Positions 16,961 to 27,050 are shown, numbered from the stretch's first letter. The stretch is 64,000 bases of DNA from PSRF01 sp051000815 (GCA_051000815.1 JBPCNX010000079.1:1-64000), one strand, 5' to 3'. The notes: generated by a model not told the origin, from the sequence alone. Numbers and translations: made by a program.

Positions 16961-18739
16961 TTAATACACGTACCGGTTCGCCCCGATCATCGCGTCTGCA
17001 ATCCGTTGGCGGGCAATAACAGTATTCATCGGCGTCAGTTTCGTGAAGCGACGCAACGCCGCCAGGAGCGTGCGCAACTCATCGCCCTCCGCCATCGCCG
17101 CCAGCGTGTTCTTTGCTCGCGCTTCAACACGCTCAACCGCGTCGTTGCAGAACACACGCGTCATGTCGATATAACGCGCTGCGGCGTCTTCGCCTTGCGA
17201 GCCGATGAACTTCTGGGTCCGAAGAATCGCGCATTCCATCGCGTAGGTATCGATAATGATGTCGGCAATGCCCATCAACACTTCCTGCTGATCGCCTAGC
17301 TTCATCATGTACTTCTGCGCGGCGGTGCCAAGTGTCATCAATGCAACCTTCTTGGAGTTCGCCGCCAACTTCTGCTCCGCGGCAAGGGCCTGGTCGTCGT
17401 CGTCAAACCCAGCCATTTGCGGAGACAGGATTTCATCCATCAACGCTTGCGCCGCCGGCAGCAACGCAAGCTTGCCGCTTAGCGCGCTCTTCATCAGCCG
17501 GCCCGGGACGAGCATGCGATTGATTTCGTTTGTGCCTTCGAAAATGCGATTGATGCGAGAATCGCGATAAGCACGCTCAGCTGGATAGTGGGCCGAGTAG
17601 CCATACCCGCCGTAAATCTGGACCATTTCATCAGCGACGAAATCGCAATACTCGGAAAGCGCCACTTTGATAATGGAACATTCGGCAGAGTACTCCTCGA
17701 TCGCTCGCAGCTTAGCGTCAGGATCAGTGGTATCGCTGATGGCTGTTTCGATCAGCCCCAGGGTGCGGTAGGTCATCGCCTCGCCGACCCACGTACGAAT
17801 GGCCATTTCGGCAAGCTTCGCCTTGATGGCCCCAAAAGATGAGATCGACTTGCCGAACTGCTGACGCTCGTTGGCATAGTTGATCGACTCATGCACCATC
17901 AACTTCATGCCGCCAATGCACATCGCGCCAAGTTTGAAGCGGCCAATGTTGAGAATATTGAAAGCGATTTTGTGACCTTTACCAATCTCGCCGAGAAGAT
18001 TCTCGAGCGGCGCTTTCGCGTCCGCGAGCACAAGCGGCGTGGTACTGGAACCCTTGATGCCCATTTTGTGTTCTTCGGCGCCGGGGAAAACACCTTCCTG
18101 CTTCTCGACAATGAATGCGCTGAACTTGTCGCCATCCACCTTGGCGAAAACTATGAAGATGTCAGCAAAACCGCCGTTGGTAATAAACATCTTCTCGCCA
18201 TTGAGAATGTAATGGGTGCCATCGGCGCTGAGCCGCGCCGTTGCTTTTGCCGCCATCGCGTCTGAACCGGAACCGGCTTCGGTTAGTGCGTAGGCAGTGA
18301 TCAATTCACCCGAGGCAATCTTTGGCAGGTACTTTTCCTTCGCCGCATTGGTACCGAAGTAAATGATGGGGAGCAGGCCGATTCCGCTTTCAGCGCCGAG
18401 CGTGGTGGCAAACGACGCAGAACGGCCGATGTTCTCGCCGACCAGCGCGCCACTCGTCTGATCAAGACCGAGACCGCCGTACTCCTCAGGAATGTTCGCA
18501 CCGATCAAGCCGAGATCGGCTGCTTTCTTCACCAGTTCGCGCGCCAGTTTCCAGTCGTGCTTCTCGAGTTCATCGATGCGCGGGACCACTTCGTTGTCGA
18601 TAAACTGCCGGGTTGTTTCGGCAATCATCCGGTGTTCTTCGGTGAAGTCTTCGGGAGTGAAGATCTCTTCGGGGGTTGGGTGCTCGATTAAGAACGCCCC
18701 CCCCTGGACGACCTTTTTCTGTTCGACTGCGGCTACCAT
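16961..18739 (-). CDS. fadE: acyl-CoA dehydrogenase
   Basis: FAD enzyme catalysing the first step of fatty acid beta-oxidation. 592 residues, the long form with an extra C-terminal helical domain, as in Bacillus FadE. Motifs: YALTEAGSGSDA (FAD/substrate binding), MFITNGG, REQFGK-like RQQFGKSI, YGGYGY, and FEGTNEINR with the catalytic glutamate. It starts at ATG behind AAGGAGA. It is the last gene of a fadN-fadA-fadE set in the order known from Bacillus. The 400-bp gap to fadA is filled with repeats. Confidence 0.93.
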   Translation of the reverse strand: MVAAVEQKKVVQGGAFLIEHPTPEEIFTPEDFTEEHRMIAETTRQFIDNEVVPRIDELEKHDWKLARELVKKAADLGLIGANIPEEYGGLGLDQTSGALVGENIGRSASFATTLGAESGIGLLPIIYFGTNAAKEKYLPKIASGELITAYALTEAGSGSDAMAAKATARLSADGTHYILNGEKMFITNGGFADIFIVFAKVDGDKFSAFIVEKQEGVFPGAEEHKMGIKGSSTTPLVLADAKAPLENLLGEIGKGHKIAFNILNIGRFKLGAMCIGGMKLMVHESINYANERQQFGKSISSFGAIKAKLAEMAIRTWVGEAMTYRTLGLIETAISDTTDPDAKLRAIEEYSAECSIIKVALSEYCDFVADEMVQIYGGYGYSAHYPAERAYRDSRINRIFEGTNEINRMLVPGRLMKSALSGKLALLPAAQALMDEILSPQMAGFDDDDQALAAEQKLAANSKKVALMTLGTAAQKYMMKLGDQQEVLMGIADIIIDTYAMECAILRTQKFIGSQGEDAAARYIDMTRVFCNDAVERVEARAKNTLAAMAEGDELRTLLAALRRFTKLTPMNTVIARQRIADAMIGANRYVY

Positions 18740-18767
18740 GGTTAATTCTCCTTAACTAATCGTGATC

Positions 18768-19116
18768 TTGGTCGTTGGCTCTTTCTGGTCTTTGGCCTTG
18801 GGTCTTTGGTTCTTTGGAGTCCGGGTTAGCGGACGACTGACAATAGCCCAGCACTTCAGTGCTGGGATCGAGAGTTAGAAATGAGTTAGTCCGTGAAGGA
18901 CGGCTGAAAACCTGGATTAAGTTGCGTAAGTCGTCTCATGATCTGACCGGTTCAGTCGCCCGTTTCACGGGCTCAGTTGTTTCGCGACACCAGCCCCAGC
19001 ACAGTGCTGGGCTATTTTCATTCGTCCGCGCCGCGGACTGGTTCGAAATTAAAACTTGTTTGCGTCTTGGCGTTGGTTTTTCTCTACCAACAGACCTTGG
19101 ACGTTGGACTTTGGAC
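18768..19116. repeat. TCTTTGG-type heptamer array, AGCACTGAAGTGCT-type hairpins and inverted partner
   Basis: The 399-bp gap between fadA and fadE has an irregular 7-base array (18768-18821), a hairpin CCCAGCACTTCAGTGCTGGG at 18847-18866, a related one at 18995-19011, and a GGACGTT-type array at 19095-19116. No gene was found. If fadA and fadE are cotranscribed, the RNA would carry all these structures. Confidence 0.75.
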
Positions 19117-19138
19117 ATCACACTCAATCCTTCGAATT

Positions 19139-20317
19139 TCAAAGCCTCTCGAAAATCCCGGCCGCTCCCATCCCCCCGCCGACGCACATCGTCACCATTC
19201 CGTAACGTCCATTGCGACGCTCCAACTCTCTGAGAATTGATGCCGTCAGTTTCGCTCCCGTACATCCCAGCGGATGACCCAGCGCAATCGCGCCGCCGTT
19301 TACGTTTACCTTCGCGCTGTCGAGACCGAGGGTCTTGATGACAGCCAGCGACTGTGCGGCGAAAGCTTCGTTGAGTTCGATTACGTCAATCTGATCGAGT
19401 GTCAGTCCCGCCAGCTTGAGCACCTTGGGAATTGCGAATACCGGCCCAATACCCATCTCCTCAGGTGGGCAGCCAGCTGTTGCATAAGCGACGAAACGGG
19501 CCAGGGGTTTAACTCCCAAACTCTTGGCACGATCGGCGGACATCACAACAGCGGCAGCGGCTCCGTCCGACATCTGTGAAGCATTGCCTGCGGTTATCGT
19601 TCCCCTCGCATTGAATGCCGGCTTTAGCTTGGCGAGCCCTGCGATGGAACTGTCACGCCGGACACCCTCATCGCGATCAAAAACGACTGCGCGCGTCTGC
19701 TTCCTCCCTTTTTCGTCTAGTTCCTCAATCGTCACCGTTAATGGCACTGTCTCTTCGGCAAACTTGTCGGCGTCGAGAGCCGCAGCCGCTCGTTGATGTG
19801 AACGCAACGCAAACTCGTCCTGCTCCTCGCGGGTGACGTTGTACTTCTGCGCGACGTTTTCAGTTGCCAGACCCATGTTCAAATAAAAATCCGGATAGTG
19901 TTCGACCAGATATGGATTGGGACGAATTATGTGGCCGCCCATCGGAATCATGGACATGGTTTCCAGACCACCGGCCACAATAGTCTCCGCGCCACCCGAA
20001 CGAATTCGATCGGCCGCCATCGCAATCGACTGCAAGCCGGACGAGCAGAAACGATTGATGGTCATGGCGCTGGTTTCGACCGGCAGTCCCGCTCGAATCG
20101 CGGCCGCGCGCGCGACGTTCATTCCCTGCTCCGCTTCAGGCATCGCGCAGCCCATGATTACGTCCTCAATCTCAGCCGCCTCGAGACCGGGAACGCGCGT
20201 GATAGCCTCCCTGATAACAGCCGCGCCCATTTCATCCGGGCGCGTATTTCTCAGGGTGCCTTTCGGCGCCTTGCCAACTGCTGTGCGAACTGCCGATACG
20301 ATAAACGCTTCTTTCAT
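19139..20317 (-). CDS. fadA: acetyl-CoA C-acyltransferase (3-ketoacyl-CoA thiolase)
   Basis: Thiolytic cleavage step of beta-oxidation. 392 residues with the active-site nucleophile Cys in INRFCSSGLQS (about residue 90), the NEAFAA motif, GHPLGCTGAK with the catalytic His, and the second Cys in CVGGGMGAAG. Middle gene of the fadN-fadA-fadE set; 96 bases separate it from fadN, occupied by a heptamer array. Confidence 0.95.
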   Translation of the reverse strand: MKEAFIVSAVRTAVGKAPKGTLRNTRPDEMGAAVIREAITRVPGLEAAEIEDVIMGCAMPEAEQGMNVARAAAIRAGLPVETSAMTINRFCSSGLQSIAMAADRIRSGGAETIVAGGLETMSMIPMGGHIIRPNPYLVEHYPDFYLNMGLATENVAQKYNVTREEQDEFALRSHQRAAAALDADKFAEETVPLTVTIEELDEKGRKQTRAVVFDRDEGVRRDSSIAGLAKLKPAFNARGTITAGNASQMSDGAAAAVVMSADRAKSLGVKPLARFVAYATAGCPPEEMGIGPVFAIPKVLKLAGLTLDQIDVIELNEAFAAQSLAVIKTLGLDSAKVNVNGGAIALGHPLGCTGAKLTASILRELERRNGRYGMVTMCVGGGMGAAGIFERL

Positions 20318-20326
20318 GGCTTTATA

Positions 20327-20414
20327 GTCTCAAGTCTCAAGTCTCAGGTCCCAAGTCTCAGATCCCAAGTAGGTCCCAGGTCTAGTCTCACTCTCCTACT
20401 TGAGACCTGAGACT
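20327..20414. repeat. heptanucleotide array, GTCTCAA type, with inverted partner
   Basis: Six units of GTCTCAA/GTCCCAA/ATCCCAA type run from 20327 to 20368, with a partial continuation, then the complement TACTTGAGACCTGAGACT at 20397-20414. It occupies nearly the whole fadN-fadA intergenic region and touches the fadN stop codon (20414-20416). Confidence 0.85.
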
Positions 20415-22828
20415 TAGTTCCGTAACGGTTTGCCCGTCTTCAACATTGCCGCCAGTCTTTCCTGGGTCTTACGCGTTCCCGCCAATGATAAAAATGCTTC
20501 GCGCTCCAAATCCAAAAGATGCTGTTCCGACACTCTCGTCTCGTGATTCAAATCTCCTCCGGTCAGAATTCGCGCCAGCTTCTCACCGATCAAAGCATCA
20601 TGATCGGATATATAACCACCACGTTTCATCTGGTGAATTCCCAATTTCAAAGTTGCTAGCGCGGGATTGCCCAGTGCCCGAATATCTGTTCGTTGCTGTG
20701 GCTGAACGTACCCGCTTGCTGCAAGGGCCAACACTTGCTTCTTGGCATCAGCAATCAACCGATCACCGTTCATTGAGATCGAATCGTCTTCGGCAAGGAA
20801 GCCCAGCGTTCGCGCCTCTTCGGCCGATGTAGCCACCTTTGCCAAGGCGATCGTTTCAAACGCACGCTTCACAAATGGAAATGGATCGGCGTCATCGACA
20901 TTCCCCGGAATCGAATCCAGCGTGCGCAGTAATAATTCCTTCGTTCCGCCCCCGGCAGGGATAATCCCCACCCCAACTTCTACCAGCCCGATATAAGTCT
21001 CCGCTGCGGCTCGAACTCGATCGCCGTGCAATACCATCTCACAACCGCCGCCAAACACCATGTTAAAGGGAGCAACAACCACAGGCTTTGGTGAATAACG
21101 CAAACTCATCGTGGAAGCCTGGAAAGCACGAGTCATCATGTCGAGCTCTTCCCAGTTTTCGTCCTGCGCCTCCATCAGCATCAGCATAATGTTCGCGCCG
21201 ACGCAGAAATTCTGACCCTGATTCCCCACTACGAGTCCGACAAAGTTTTTCTCAACCTCGCTCAGCGACTGCTTCAACATCTGCAACGTGTCACCACCAA
21301 TGGCGTTCATCTTCGAATGAAATTCGAGACAAGCCACGCCGTCGCCAATGTCGAGCAAAGAAGCGCCGGAGTTTTTCTTGATTACTCCCGTGCGATCCTT
21401 CACTGACTTGAGAATGATCGTGCCGACGGGATCGGCTAGGGGAACGTATTGCCCGCTGGCAAAGTCGAAATAGAACTGTTGGCCGCCTTCCTTTTTGTAG
21501 AACGACTTTCCGCCGGCATCGAGGAGCTTCTGTACGTTCGCGGGAATTGCCTGACCTTCCTCTTTCATCCGCGCAACTGACTTCTCAATTCCGATCGCAT
21601 CCCAAACTTCGAACGGACCCAATTCCCAACCGAAGCCCCAGCGCATGGCGCGATCAACTTCAACAACCGTGTCAGCAATTTCGGGAATCCGATTCGCAGA
21701 GTATGCGAGGGTGCGCGTGAGTGTCTTCCAGAGAAATGCGCCGACCCGATCCTTTCCCCAAACCAAGCCCTTGATGCGCTCTCCCGTGTCCTCAATGTTT
21801 TTGGCCACGTCGAGTGAGGGGAGCTTAACCTTCTGCACCGGGCGATATTCAAGTGAAGCGGTTTCCAGCGTCCAGATTTCCGGCTTGGCTCCTGCTTCGG
21901 CTTTTTGCTTTTTGTAGAAGCCGCCCTTGGTTTTGTTACCCAGCATCCCGCGAGAGACCATATTGCTGAGGAACTCCGGCGCAACAAACATCTCGCGTTC
22001 CTCATCTTCGGGCAGCGCGTCGAACAGGTTTTTGATTACATGCGAGAAGACGTCGAGCCCGACAAGATCGAACGTCCGGAATGTCGCCGACTTAGGTCGC
22101 CCCACGGTGGGGCCGGTGATCCGGTCTACTTCTTCAATGGAGTAGCCGTCCTCAAGCATGGTTTTGATTGTGTGGAGCGCACCGAAGGTGCCGATGCGAT
22201 TGGCGATGAAGTTCGGACGGTCTTTCGCGGCCACCACACCCTTGCCCAGCCGCTGATCGAGAAAGCCAAACAGGAAGCAGGAGACTTCCGGTTTGGTCCA
22301 CTCAGTAGGAATTACTTCGACGAGATGCAGGTAGCGCGGTGGGTTAAAAAAGTGGACGCCAATAAAGTGCGCGCGGAAGTCTTCCGAACGTCCTTCGGCC
22401 AACAGGCGAATCGGAATGCCGCTGGTATTTGAAGCTACGATTGAACCGGGCTTGCGATGTTCATCGACACGCTCGTAGAGCTTCCGTTTGATCTCGAGGT
22501 TCTCGACGACAGCTTCGATGATCAGGTCGCAGGTTTTCAGCTTTGACAGGTCATCTTCGAAGTTGCCGATGCTGACGAGCGGTGCAGCAGCAGGTGTGAA
22601 AAAGGCCGCGGGTTTTGCCTTCTTCGCAGCCTCAAATCCCGCGCGCGCGATTCGGTTGCGCACGGCTTTGGATTCGAGCGTGAGACCCTTCTGCTGTTCT
22701 TCGGCAGTCAGCTCGCGCGGGGCAATATCCAACAGAACAGTAGGGACCCCAGCATTCGCCAGGTGCGCGGCAATCTGCGCCCCCATCGTCCCCGCACCGA
22801 GGACGGCTGCTTTCTCAATTCGCATCAT
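20414..22828 (-). CDS. fadN: 3-hydroxyacyl-CoA dehydrogenase / enoyl-CoA hydratase
   Basis: Bifunctional beta-oxidation enzyme of 804 residues with the dehydrogenase first. The NAD-binding GAGTMGAQIAAHLANAG is at residues 11-27, the HFFNP-type IGVHFFNPPRYLHLVE follows near 155, and the crotonase domain is at about 490-700 (VGNQGQNFCVGANIML, FGGGCEMVLHGDR, EVGVGIIPAGGGTKE). This order and length match Bacillus FadN (YusL) and differ from FadB of enterobacteria. It is first in the fadN-fadA-fadE set. Confidence 0.93.
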   Translation of the reverse strand: MMRIEKAAVLGAGTMGAQIAAHLANAGVPTVLLDIAPRELTAEEQQKGLTLESKAVRNRIARAGFEAAKKAKPAAFFTPAAAPLVSIGNFEDDLSKLKTCDLIIEAVVENLEIKRKLYERVDEHRKPGSIVASNTSGIPIRLLAEGRSEDFRAHFIGVHFFNPPRYLHLVEVIPTEWTKPEVSCFLFGFLDQRLGKGVVAAKDRPNFIANRIGTFGALHTIKTMLEDGYSIEEVDRITGPTVGRPKSATFRTFDLVGLDVFSHVIKNLFDALPEDEEREMFVAPEFLSNMVSRGMLGNKTKGGFYKKQKAEAGAKPEIWTLETASLEYRPVQKVKLPSLDVAKNIEDTGERIKGLVWGKDRVGAFLWKTLTRTLAYSANRIPEIADTVVEVDRAMRWGFGWELGPFEVWDAIGIEKSVARMKEEGQAIPANVQKLLDAGGKSFYKKEGGQQFYFDFASGQYVPLADPVGTIILKSVKDRTGVIKKNSGASLLDIGDGVACLEFHSKMNAIGGDTLQMLKQSLSEVEKNFVGLVVGNQGQNFCVGANIMLMLMEAQDENWEELDMMTRAFQASTMSLRYSPKPVVVAPFNMVFGGGCEMVLHGDRVRAAAETYIGLVEVGVGIIPAGGGTKELLLRTLDSIPGNVDDADPFPFVKRAFETIALAKVATSAEEARTLGFLAEDDSISMNGDRLIADAKKQVLALAASGYVQPQQRTDIRALGNPALATLKLGIHQMKRGGYISDHDALIGEKLARILTGGDLNHETRVSEQHLLDLEREAFLSLAGTRKTQERLAAMLKTGKPLRN

Positions 22829-22891
22829 GGACAGGTTCTGGTACCTCTGGCCAAGTTTTGTTTTCGGATTACCACCAAGTCGCCCTTAAAT

Positions 22892-23010
22892 GCTCAGTCA
22901 GAACATAACTAGAAGTCAGGAACATAGCGCTCAGTCAGGAACACAACGCTCAGTCAGGAACACAACGCTCAGTCAGAACATAACGCTCAGTCAGGAAGGG
23001 TGGTTTACCC
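22892..23010. repeat. tandem GCTCAGTCAGGAA repeats, 18-19 bp units
   Basis: GCTCAGTCAG starts at 22892, 22929, 22948, 22967 and 22985, the last four in 18-19 base steps, ending in GAAGGGTGGTTTACCCCCGC. The remainder of the 565-bp gap 22829-23393 shows no gene. An AAAGGAGAGAAGGA ribosome-binding site ends the gap before the next gene. Confidence 0.8.
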
Positions 23011-23393
23011 CCGCTCTTGAGGGTCATTCAAGCTCAGCTGGGTGCAAGCCGACTTCCGAACTCCGCTTTACTTGCCCCCGCCACAATCTCGCAATAATAC
23101 TGAATGAGCCTTCATTCAGCAAGGAGTTGCGGCTTGTTATGCCCGTGAAATTGATCATTTTCAGTTCGGGCTCCAGATTGCTTCCGATATTTCCAGCTTA
23201 TCCTTCAAAAGGATGCAGAATAAAACAAGGTGAAAGAATTCCGGATGTCTCACGGTTGTAATGTCGATTCTTTATGATGCTGTTCGACTTAATATTGAAA
23301 AGTCAGCTGTAAGGAAAGCAGCAAGCAGGTCCCGGCAGTTCCAGGCAGGGGCCCGATAAACCGACCGCAAAAATAAAGGAGAGAAGGAAAATT

Positions 23394-23861
23394 ATGGCAA
23401 CAAAACCAACGCACGAACAAGCACAACTACATCTGCAAGTCTACGACTTGCGCCGCGAGGAGCGCCTGCGCCAGGCACGTGATTGGTTTCAGAAAAACTA
23501 TCACGCGCAAACGATCGACGAAGCTATGCGCATCGCAGCGCCGGGGACGGAAACAGGAAATTTCGTGGGCATGGTCATTGGCTATTGGGAGCAAGCCTGC
23601 GCCCTGCTCAACTATGGCCTGCTGCACGAAGATCTTTTCTTTGAGACCAGCGGCGAGTTTTTCGGTGTTTGGGAGTTACTCAAGCCGGTCGCTCCAGAGT
23701 TCCGCGAGCAGTTCAAAGATCCGACCATGCTCTCGAATTTGGAGAAAGCCGCTCAGCGTTACGAAGCTTGGCAGGAGGACCGCGCGCCGGGGAATATAGC
23801 GGCGATGAGGCAGTGGATGAAGCAGGAGCAGAACAAAGCTGGTTCAGCCGCGAAGGCCTAA
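23394..23861 (+). CDS. small helical protein of unknown function
   Basis: 155 residues, starting at ATG behind a strong purine-rich ribosome-binding site. Predicted largely helical and acidic, with aromatic positions (NFVGMVIGYWEQACALLNYGLLHEDLFFET). It resembles the DUF4760-type proteins but I cannot confirm this. No signal peptide or membrane segment. It stands alone between repeat elements. Confidence 0.7.
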   Translation: MATKPTHEQAQLHLQVYDLRREERLRQARDWFQKNYHAQTIDEAMRIAAPGTETGNFVGMVIGYWEQACALLNYGLLHEDLFFETSGEFFGVWELLKPVAPEFREQFKDPTMLSNLEKAAQRYEAWQEDRAPGNIAAMRQWMKQEQNKAGSAAKA

Positions 23862-23872
23862 CCCTGGGGAAG

Positions 23873-23960
23873 AATGCTCAGTCAGGAAGGCGGGCTTGCC
23901 GCCGCCTAACTTTGAATGCCTTAGTCAGCGGGGGTAACCACCCTTCCGGACTGCGCAGCA
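23873..23960. repeat. CTCAGTCAGGAAGG palindromic element
   Basis: TGCTCAGTCAGGAAGGCGGG at 23873-23892 is answered by CAGCGGGGGTAACCACCCTTCC near 23928-23950. It belongs to the family at 15667-15761 and 22892-23010. It lies between the convergent 155-residue gene and the kinase gene. Confidence 0.55.
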
Positions 23961-24050
23961 CCCCTGCTTCGCGTGATTCCAATTTTTGAATTAGCCTTCG
24001 TTAACTCGACGGATCGTGGCGGCTTGGCGGTAAACTGCCGTCGAAGCGCC

Positions 24051-26858
24051 TTACTTGGCGTTCCGGATTAGAACCACGTCGGACATCAAAGTTCCGTGTG
24101 AGATAACGAGTTTGTTATCGCGGGACCAATCAAAGGAGAATATTTCATCGGCTTTAAAGTTAGTTATCCGCTTCGGTTCGCCGCCGTCAATCGGCTGACT
24201 CCAGATGTCTGCCAGACCGTCCTGGCGTCCAATGTAAGTCACCGCCCGACCGTCGGGCGTCCAACGCATACGTGCCGGGAGTTGAAATTTAGCGTCGAAG
24301 ACCTTGACGGGCGAACCACCATCGATCGGCAGAACGGCGAGCTTGGCGGGTGAGCCGGGCGTCTCCAGCGAACAGGCGACCATCTTTCCGTCATGTGAGG
24401 CGGCGCAGCGTACCAGACGTTCTTCACTGAGTTGCACGGGCTCGCCGCCGTCAATCGGCGCCTTCCACAGAGAGCCTTTATCCCCGTAGACCACCCACCC
24501 GTCGCCAGCCTGTCCTCCGAAGCCAATCAATTTTTTGGGATTGCTCCCGTCAATGTCCATTCTCCAGCCGGCCGGCGCGCCCGTGCGCTCCGAAGTGAAA
24601 ACGACGTAGCGCCCGTCTGTCGTGACTGAGGGGCCATAATCTACGGTCTCGTCGGTGGTTAATTGTTTTCGATTCTTTCCGTCCGCCTCCATGATCCAGA
24701 TGCCTTCTCTGCCGCCAGCCGTCGAGTTGAAAACGATTTTGCCGTCAGGCGTCCACCTGACGCCGTCTAACCCTTCCAGATTGCTGGAGACGGATGTAAA
24801 CCGGGTGGCGCGGCCGACGTCGCCGTCCGGCGCGACCCAGATATCCGTAGCCTGATTTTCCTGTACCGTCACCAGAACGCTGGAGTCCGCGTTGAGGCTG
24901 ATGCCCGCGTAATTATTCAGGTCGTTCGTAATTTTTCGCGCCTCGCCGCCCGGGTAAGAGAGGTGCCATATCTGGCGTGTGCGAAGGTCCGACGCTTTCT
25001 CCGCCGCGGTCATCAGCAGTCCGCTACCGTCCGCGAGCCATGCCAGCCGCTGAATTTGATACCACCTCTGCGAAGTCAATACACGTTCCTCCCCGCCTTC
25101 GACCGGCATTTCGACCACGTTCTGGTATCTGCCGGCGGAATCGGTGGCGCGGGCAATGGTTGCGATCCTCTTGCCGTCGGGCGACCACACGACCCCGCCC
25201 TGAAAGAAATTCCCGAAACGGTTTGGTCCCCCCTGACGTGTGGCGATCTTTCGCTCTTCCGTGCCGTCCGCGTTGGCAATAATCAGTGCGCTCTCTCCCT
25301 CGATGAGCCCGCCGCGCACTCCGCTGCGCATCCCGCCTTGCAGTCTGCTGCGCACGAAAGCGATCTGCTTACCATCTGGGGAAAAGCCGATTGGACTGCC
25401 GATGTCATCGACCACTTTTCTGGGAGTGCCGCCGACGACCGGCATCCGATAGAGCTCACGGTTCTGAATGGTCGTGCCTCCGTAGGCGTAATAAAGAAAG
25501 TTGCCGTCGGGCGAGATGGTCAGGCTGAAGTAGTTAACATCTGCGGGCGCGGTCAGCTGAAGATCGGTCGCCGTCGCCACCTGTCTGAGCCAGAGGCTTC
25601 GCCGCCCGCCGTCCGCAACCAGGTAAACCACCTGCTTGCCGTCGGGCGAGATCACGGCAGATATGGCTTTGCCGTTGAAGGTCAACTTTGTGATCCGCAT
25701 CTCCTGAAAAGGCGTGGGCTTCGTCGGGCGAGACCAATAATATTTGTACAGTCCGAGGCCCGCAGCGACCATGACCGCCACGCCGATCAGCGCGAGCACG
25801 ACACCCATCTTATGACTCTTGATTCTGCTCACCAGATACTCGGCGCTCGAGGTCGAGTGTGAGACCTCTGTCTGGGCCGTGTGGGGCGTCGGCGGCTGGG
25901 TACCGGTGGTCTTCGCGTCCCGCGAACCGGTCCCCGATGACGGTTGAACCGAAAGTTCTAATTCGCTCCGGTCCTTCAACTCCTGCCGAAGTTCATCGAG
26001 TTCAATCACCACATCTTTAATCGACTGGTACCGCTTGTCCGGCTCTTTTGCTAAACACCTGCGGACGATTCGTTGCAGATCATCTGGAACTGCAGCGTTA
26101 ATATCTTTGATCTGCGGCGTCGGTGCATGAACAATTTGATGCAGCGAGTCCAACACGTCCTTGCCCGCAAAAGCCTTCCGTCCGGTTGCCGCTTCGTAAA
26201 GGATGCAGCCGAAGGAAAAGATATCAGAGCGGTGATCGATCTCGTTGACATGGCCTTGTGCTTGTTCGGGCGACATGTAGCCGACTGTCCCCATGATGAT
26301 GCCCGGCGTGGAGTGCTGCGCCAGGATGGCGGTCGCAACTTCGCTCGTGCCCCCGTCTGACCCGAACTCTTTCGGGGGCTCAATAAGTTTCGCCAGCCCG
26401 AAATCCAAAATCTTCGCGTAGCCGTCGCCCGTGATCATGATGTTGTCGGGCTTTAGGTCTCGATGCACAATTCCTGCCGCATGGGCTTTAGCTAAACCCT
26501 CGGCCACCTGTGTGAGATATTTAAGGAGTTTATTTAGTGGAGTCTGCTTGCGATGAATCTCCTCGCGCAAAGTCTCACCCTCAATGTGTTCCATCGCGAT
26601 GAAGTGTGTGCCTTCAGATTCTCCGACTTCATAGATGTGGGCGATGTTCGGGTGCTTCAGCGCGGCGGCAGCTTTCGCTTCCTGAATAAAGCGGCGCATT
26701 CGCTCTCCATCAAGAGCAACATCAGGAGGCAAGACCTTGAGCGCGACAGTGCGGTCCAGTTGTGCATCGAGTGCTAAATAGACTTCACCCATGCCGCCTG
26801 CGCCAAGCTGTGAGCGGATTTCGTACCGACCGAGACGAGTATTTGGGGAAATTAACAT
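24051..26858 (-). CDS. membrane serine/threonine protein kinase with TolB-like beta-propeller
   Basis: 935 residues. The kinase domain (about 11-290) has the glycine loop GAGGMGEVY, VALK, the catalytic HRDLKPDN and DFG. A low-complexity linker follows, then one transmembrane helix (about 352-374), then a beta-propeller of WD40/TolB type to the end, with repeated FSPDGKQIAFV-like blades. The propeller would lie outside the membrane and may sense a ligand. This architecture is abundant in Acidobacteriota. Substrates are unknown. Confidence 0.92.
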   Translation of the reverse strand: MLISPNTRLGRYEIRSQLGAGGMGEVYLALDAQLDRTVALKVLPPDVALDGERMRRFIQEAKAAAALKHPNIAHIYEVGESEGTHFIAMEHIEGETLREEIHRKQTPLNKLLKYLTQVAEGLAKAHAAGIVHRDLKPDNIMITGDGYAKILDFGLAKLIEPPKEFGSDGGTSEVATAILAQHSTPGIIMGTVGYMSPEQAQGHVNEIDHRSDIFSFGCILYEAATGRKAFAGKDVLDSLHQIVHAPTPQIKDINAAVPDDLQRIVRRCLAKEPDKRYQSIKDVVIELDELRQELKDRSELELSVQPSSGTGSRDAKTTGTQPPTPHTAQTEVSHSTSSAEYLVSRIKSHKMGVVLALIGVAVMVAAGLGLYKYYWSRPTKPTPFQEMRITKLTFNGKAISAVISPDGKQVVYLVADGGRRSLWLRQVATATDLQLTAPADVNYFSLTISPDGNFLYYAYGGTTIQNRELYRMPVVGGTPRKVVDDIGSPIGFSPDGKQIAFVRSRLQGGMRSGVRGGLIEGESALIIANADGTEERKIATRQGGPNRFGNFFQGGVVWSPDGKRIATIARATDSAGRYQNVVEMPVEGGEERVLTSQRWYQIQRLAWLADGSGLLMTAAEKASDLRTRQIWHLSYPGGEARKITNDLNNYAGISLNADSSVLVTVQENQATDIWVAPDGDVGRATRFTSVSSNLEGLDGVRWTPDGKIVFNSTAGGREGIWIMEADGKNRKQLTTDETVDYGPSVTTDGRYVVFTSERTGAPAGWRMDIDGSNPKKLIGFGGQAGDGWVVYGDKGSLWKAPIDGGEPVQLSEERLVRCAASHDGKMVACSLETPGSPAKLAVLPIDGGSPVKVFDAKFQLPARMRWTPDGRAVTYIGRQDGLADIWSQPIDGGEPKRITNFKADEIFSFDWSRDNKLVISHGTLMSDVVLIRNAK

Positions 26859-26923
26859 TACCTAGAGGGGGATTCGAACTCTATAGCAGTACCGCCGAAA
26901 GTCAAAATATCTGCTTGCTTTGC

Positions 26924-27036
26924 GGGGAACTGGGAAAAGGGTAACGGGGAAAGAGGGGAAATTGCAGTTCCTCCCTTTGCCATTTTCCCCGTTCCACTCT
27001 TTTCCCGGTTCTCCCTTTCCCCTCTTCCCAAGTTCC
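26924..27036. repeat. heptanucleotide array, GGGGAAC/TGGGAAA type, with inverted partner
   Basis: About five 7-base G-rich units at 26924-26961 and a C-rich near-complement at 26981-27036, in the space between the divergent kinase and monooxygenase genes. Confidence 0.8.
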
Positions 27037-27050
27037 GCTTAATCTAAATC

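Noticed and set aside
22892..23010. Regular 18-19 bp repeats as a possible CRISPR array
   Set aside because: No unique spacers between repeats and no cas genes; it is a plain tandem repeat.
26866..26885. GAGTTCGAATCCCCC on the minus strand, like a tRNA T-loop
   Set aside because: The neighbouring bases do not pair as a T-stem and no acceptor, D or anticodon arms are present upstream.
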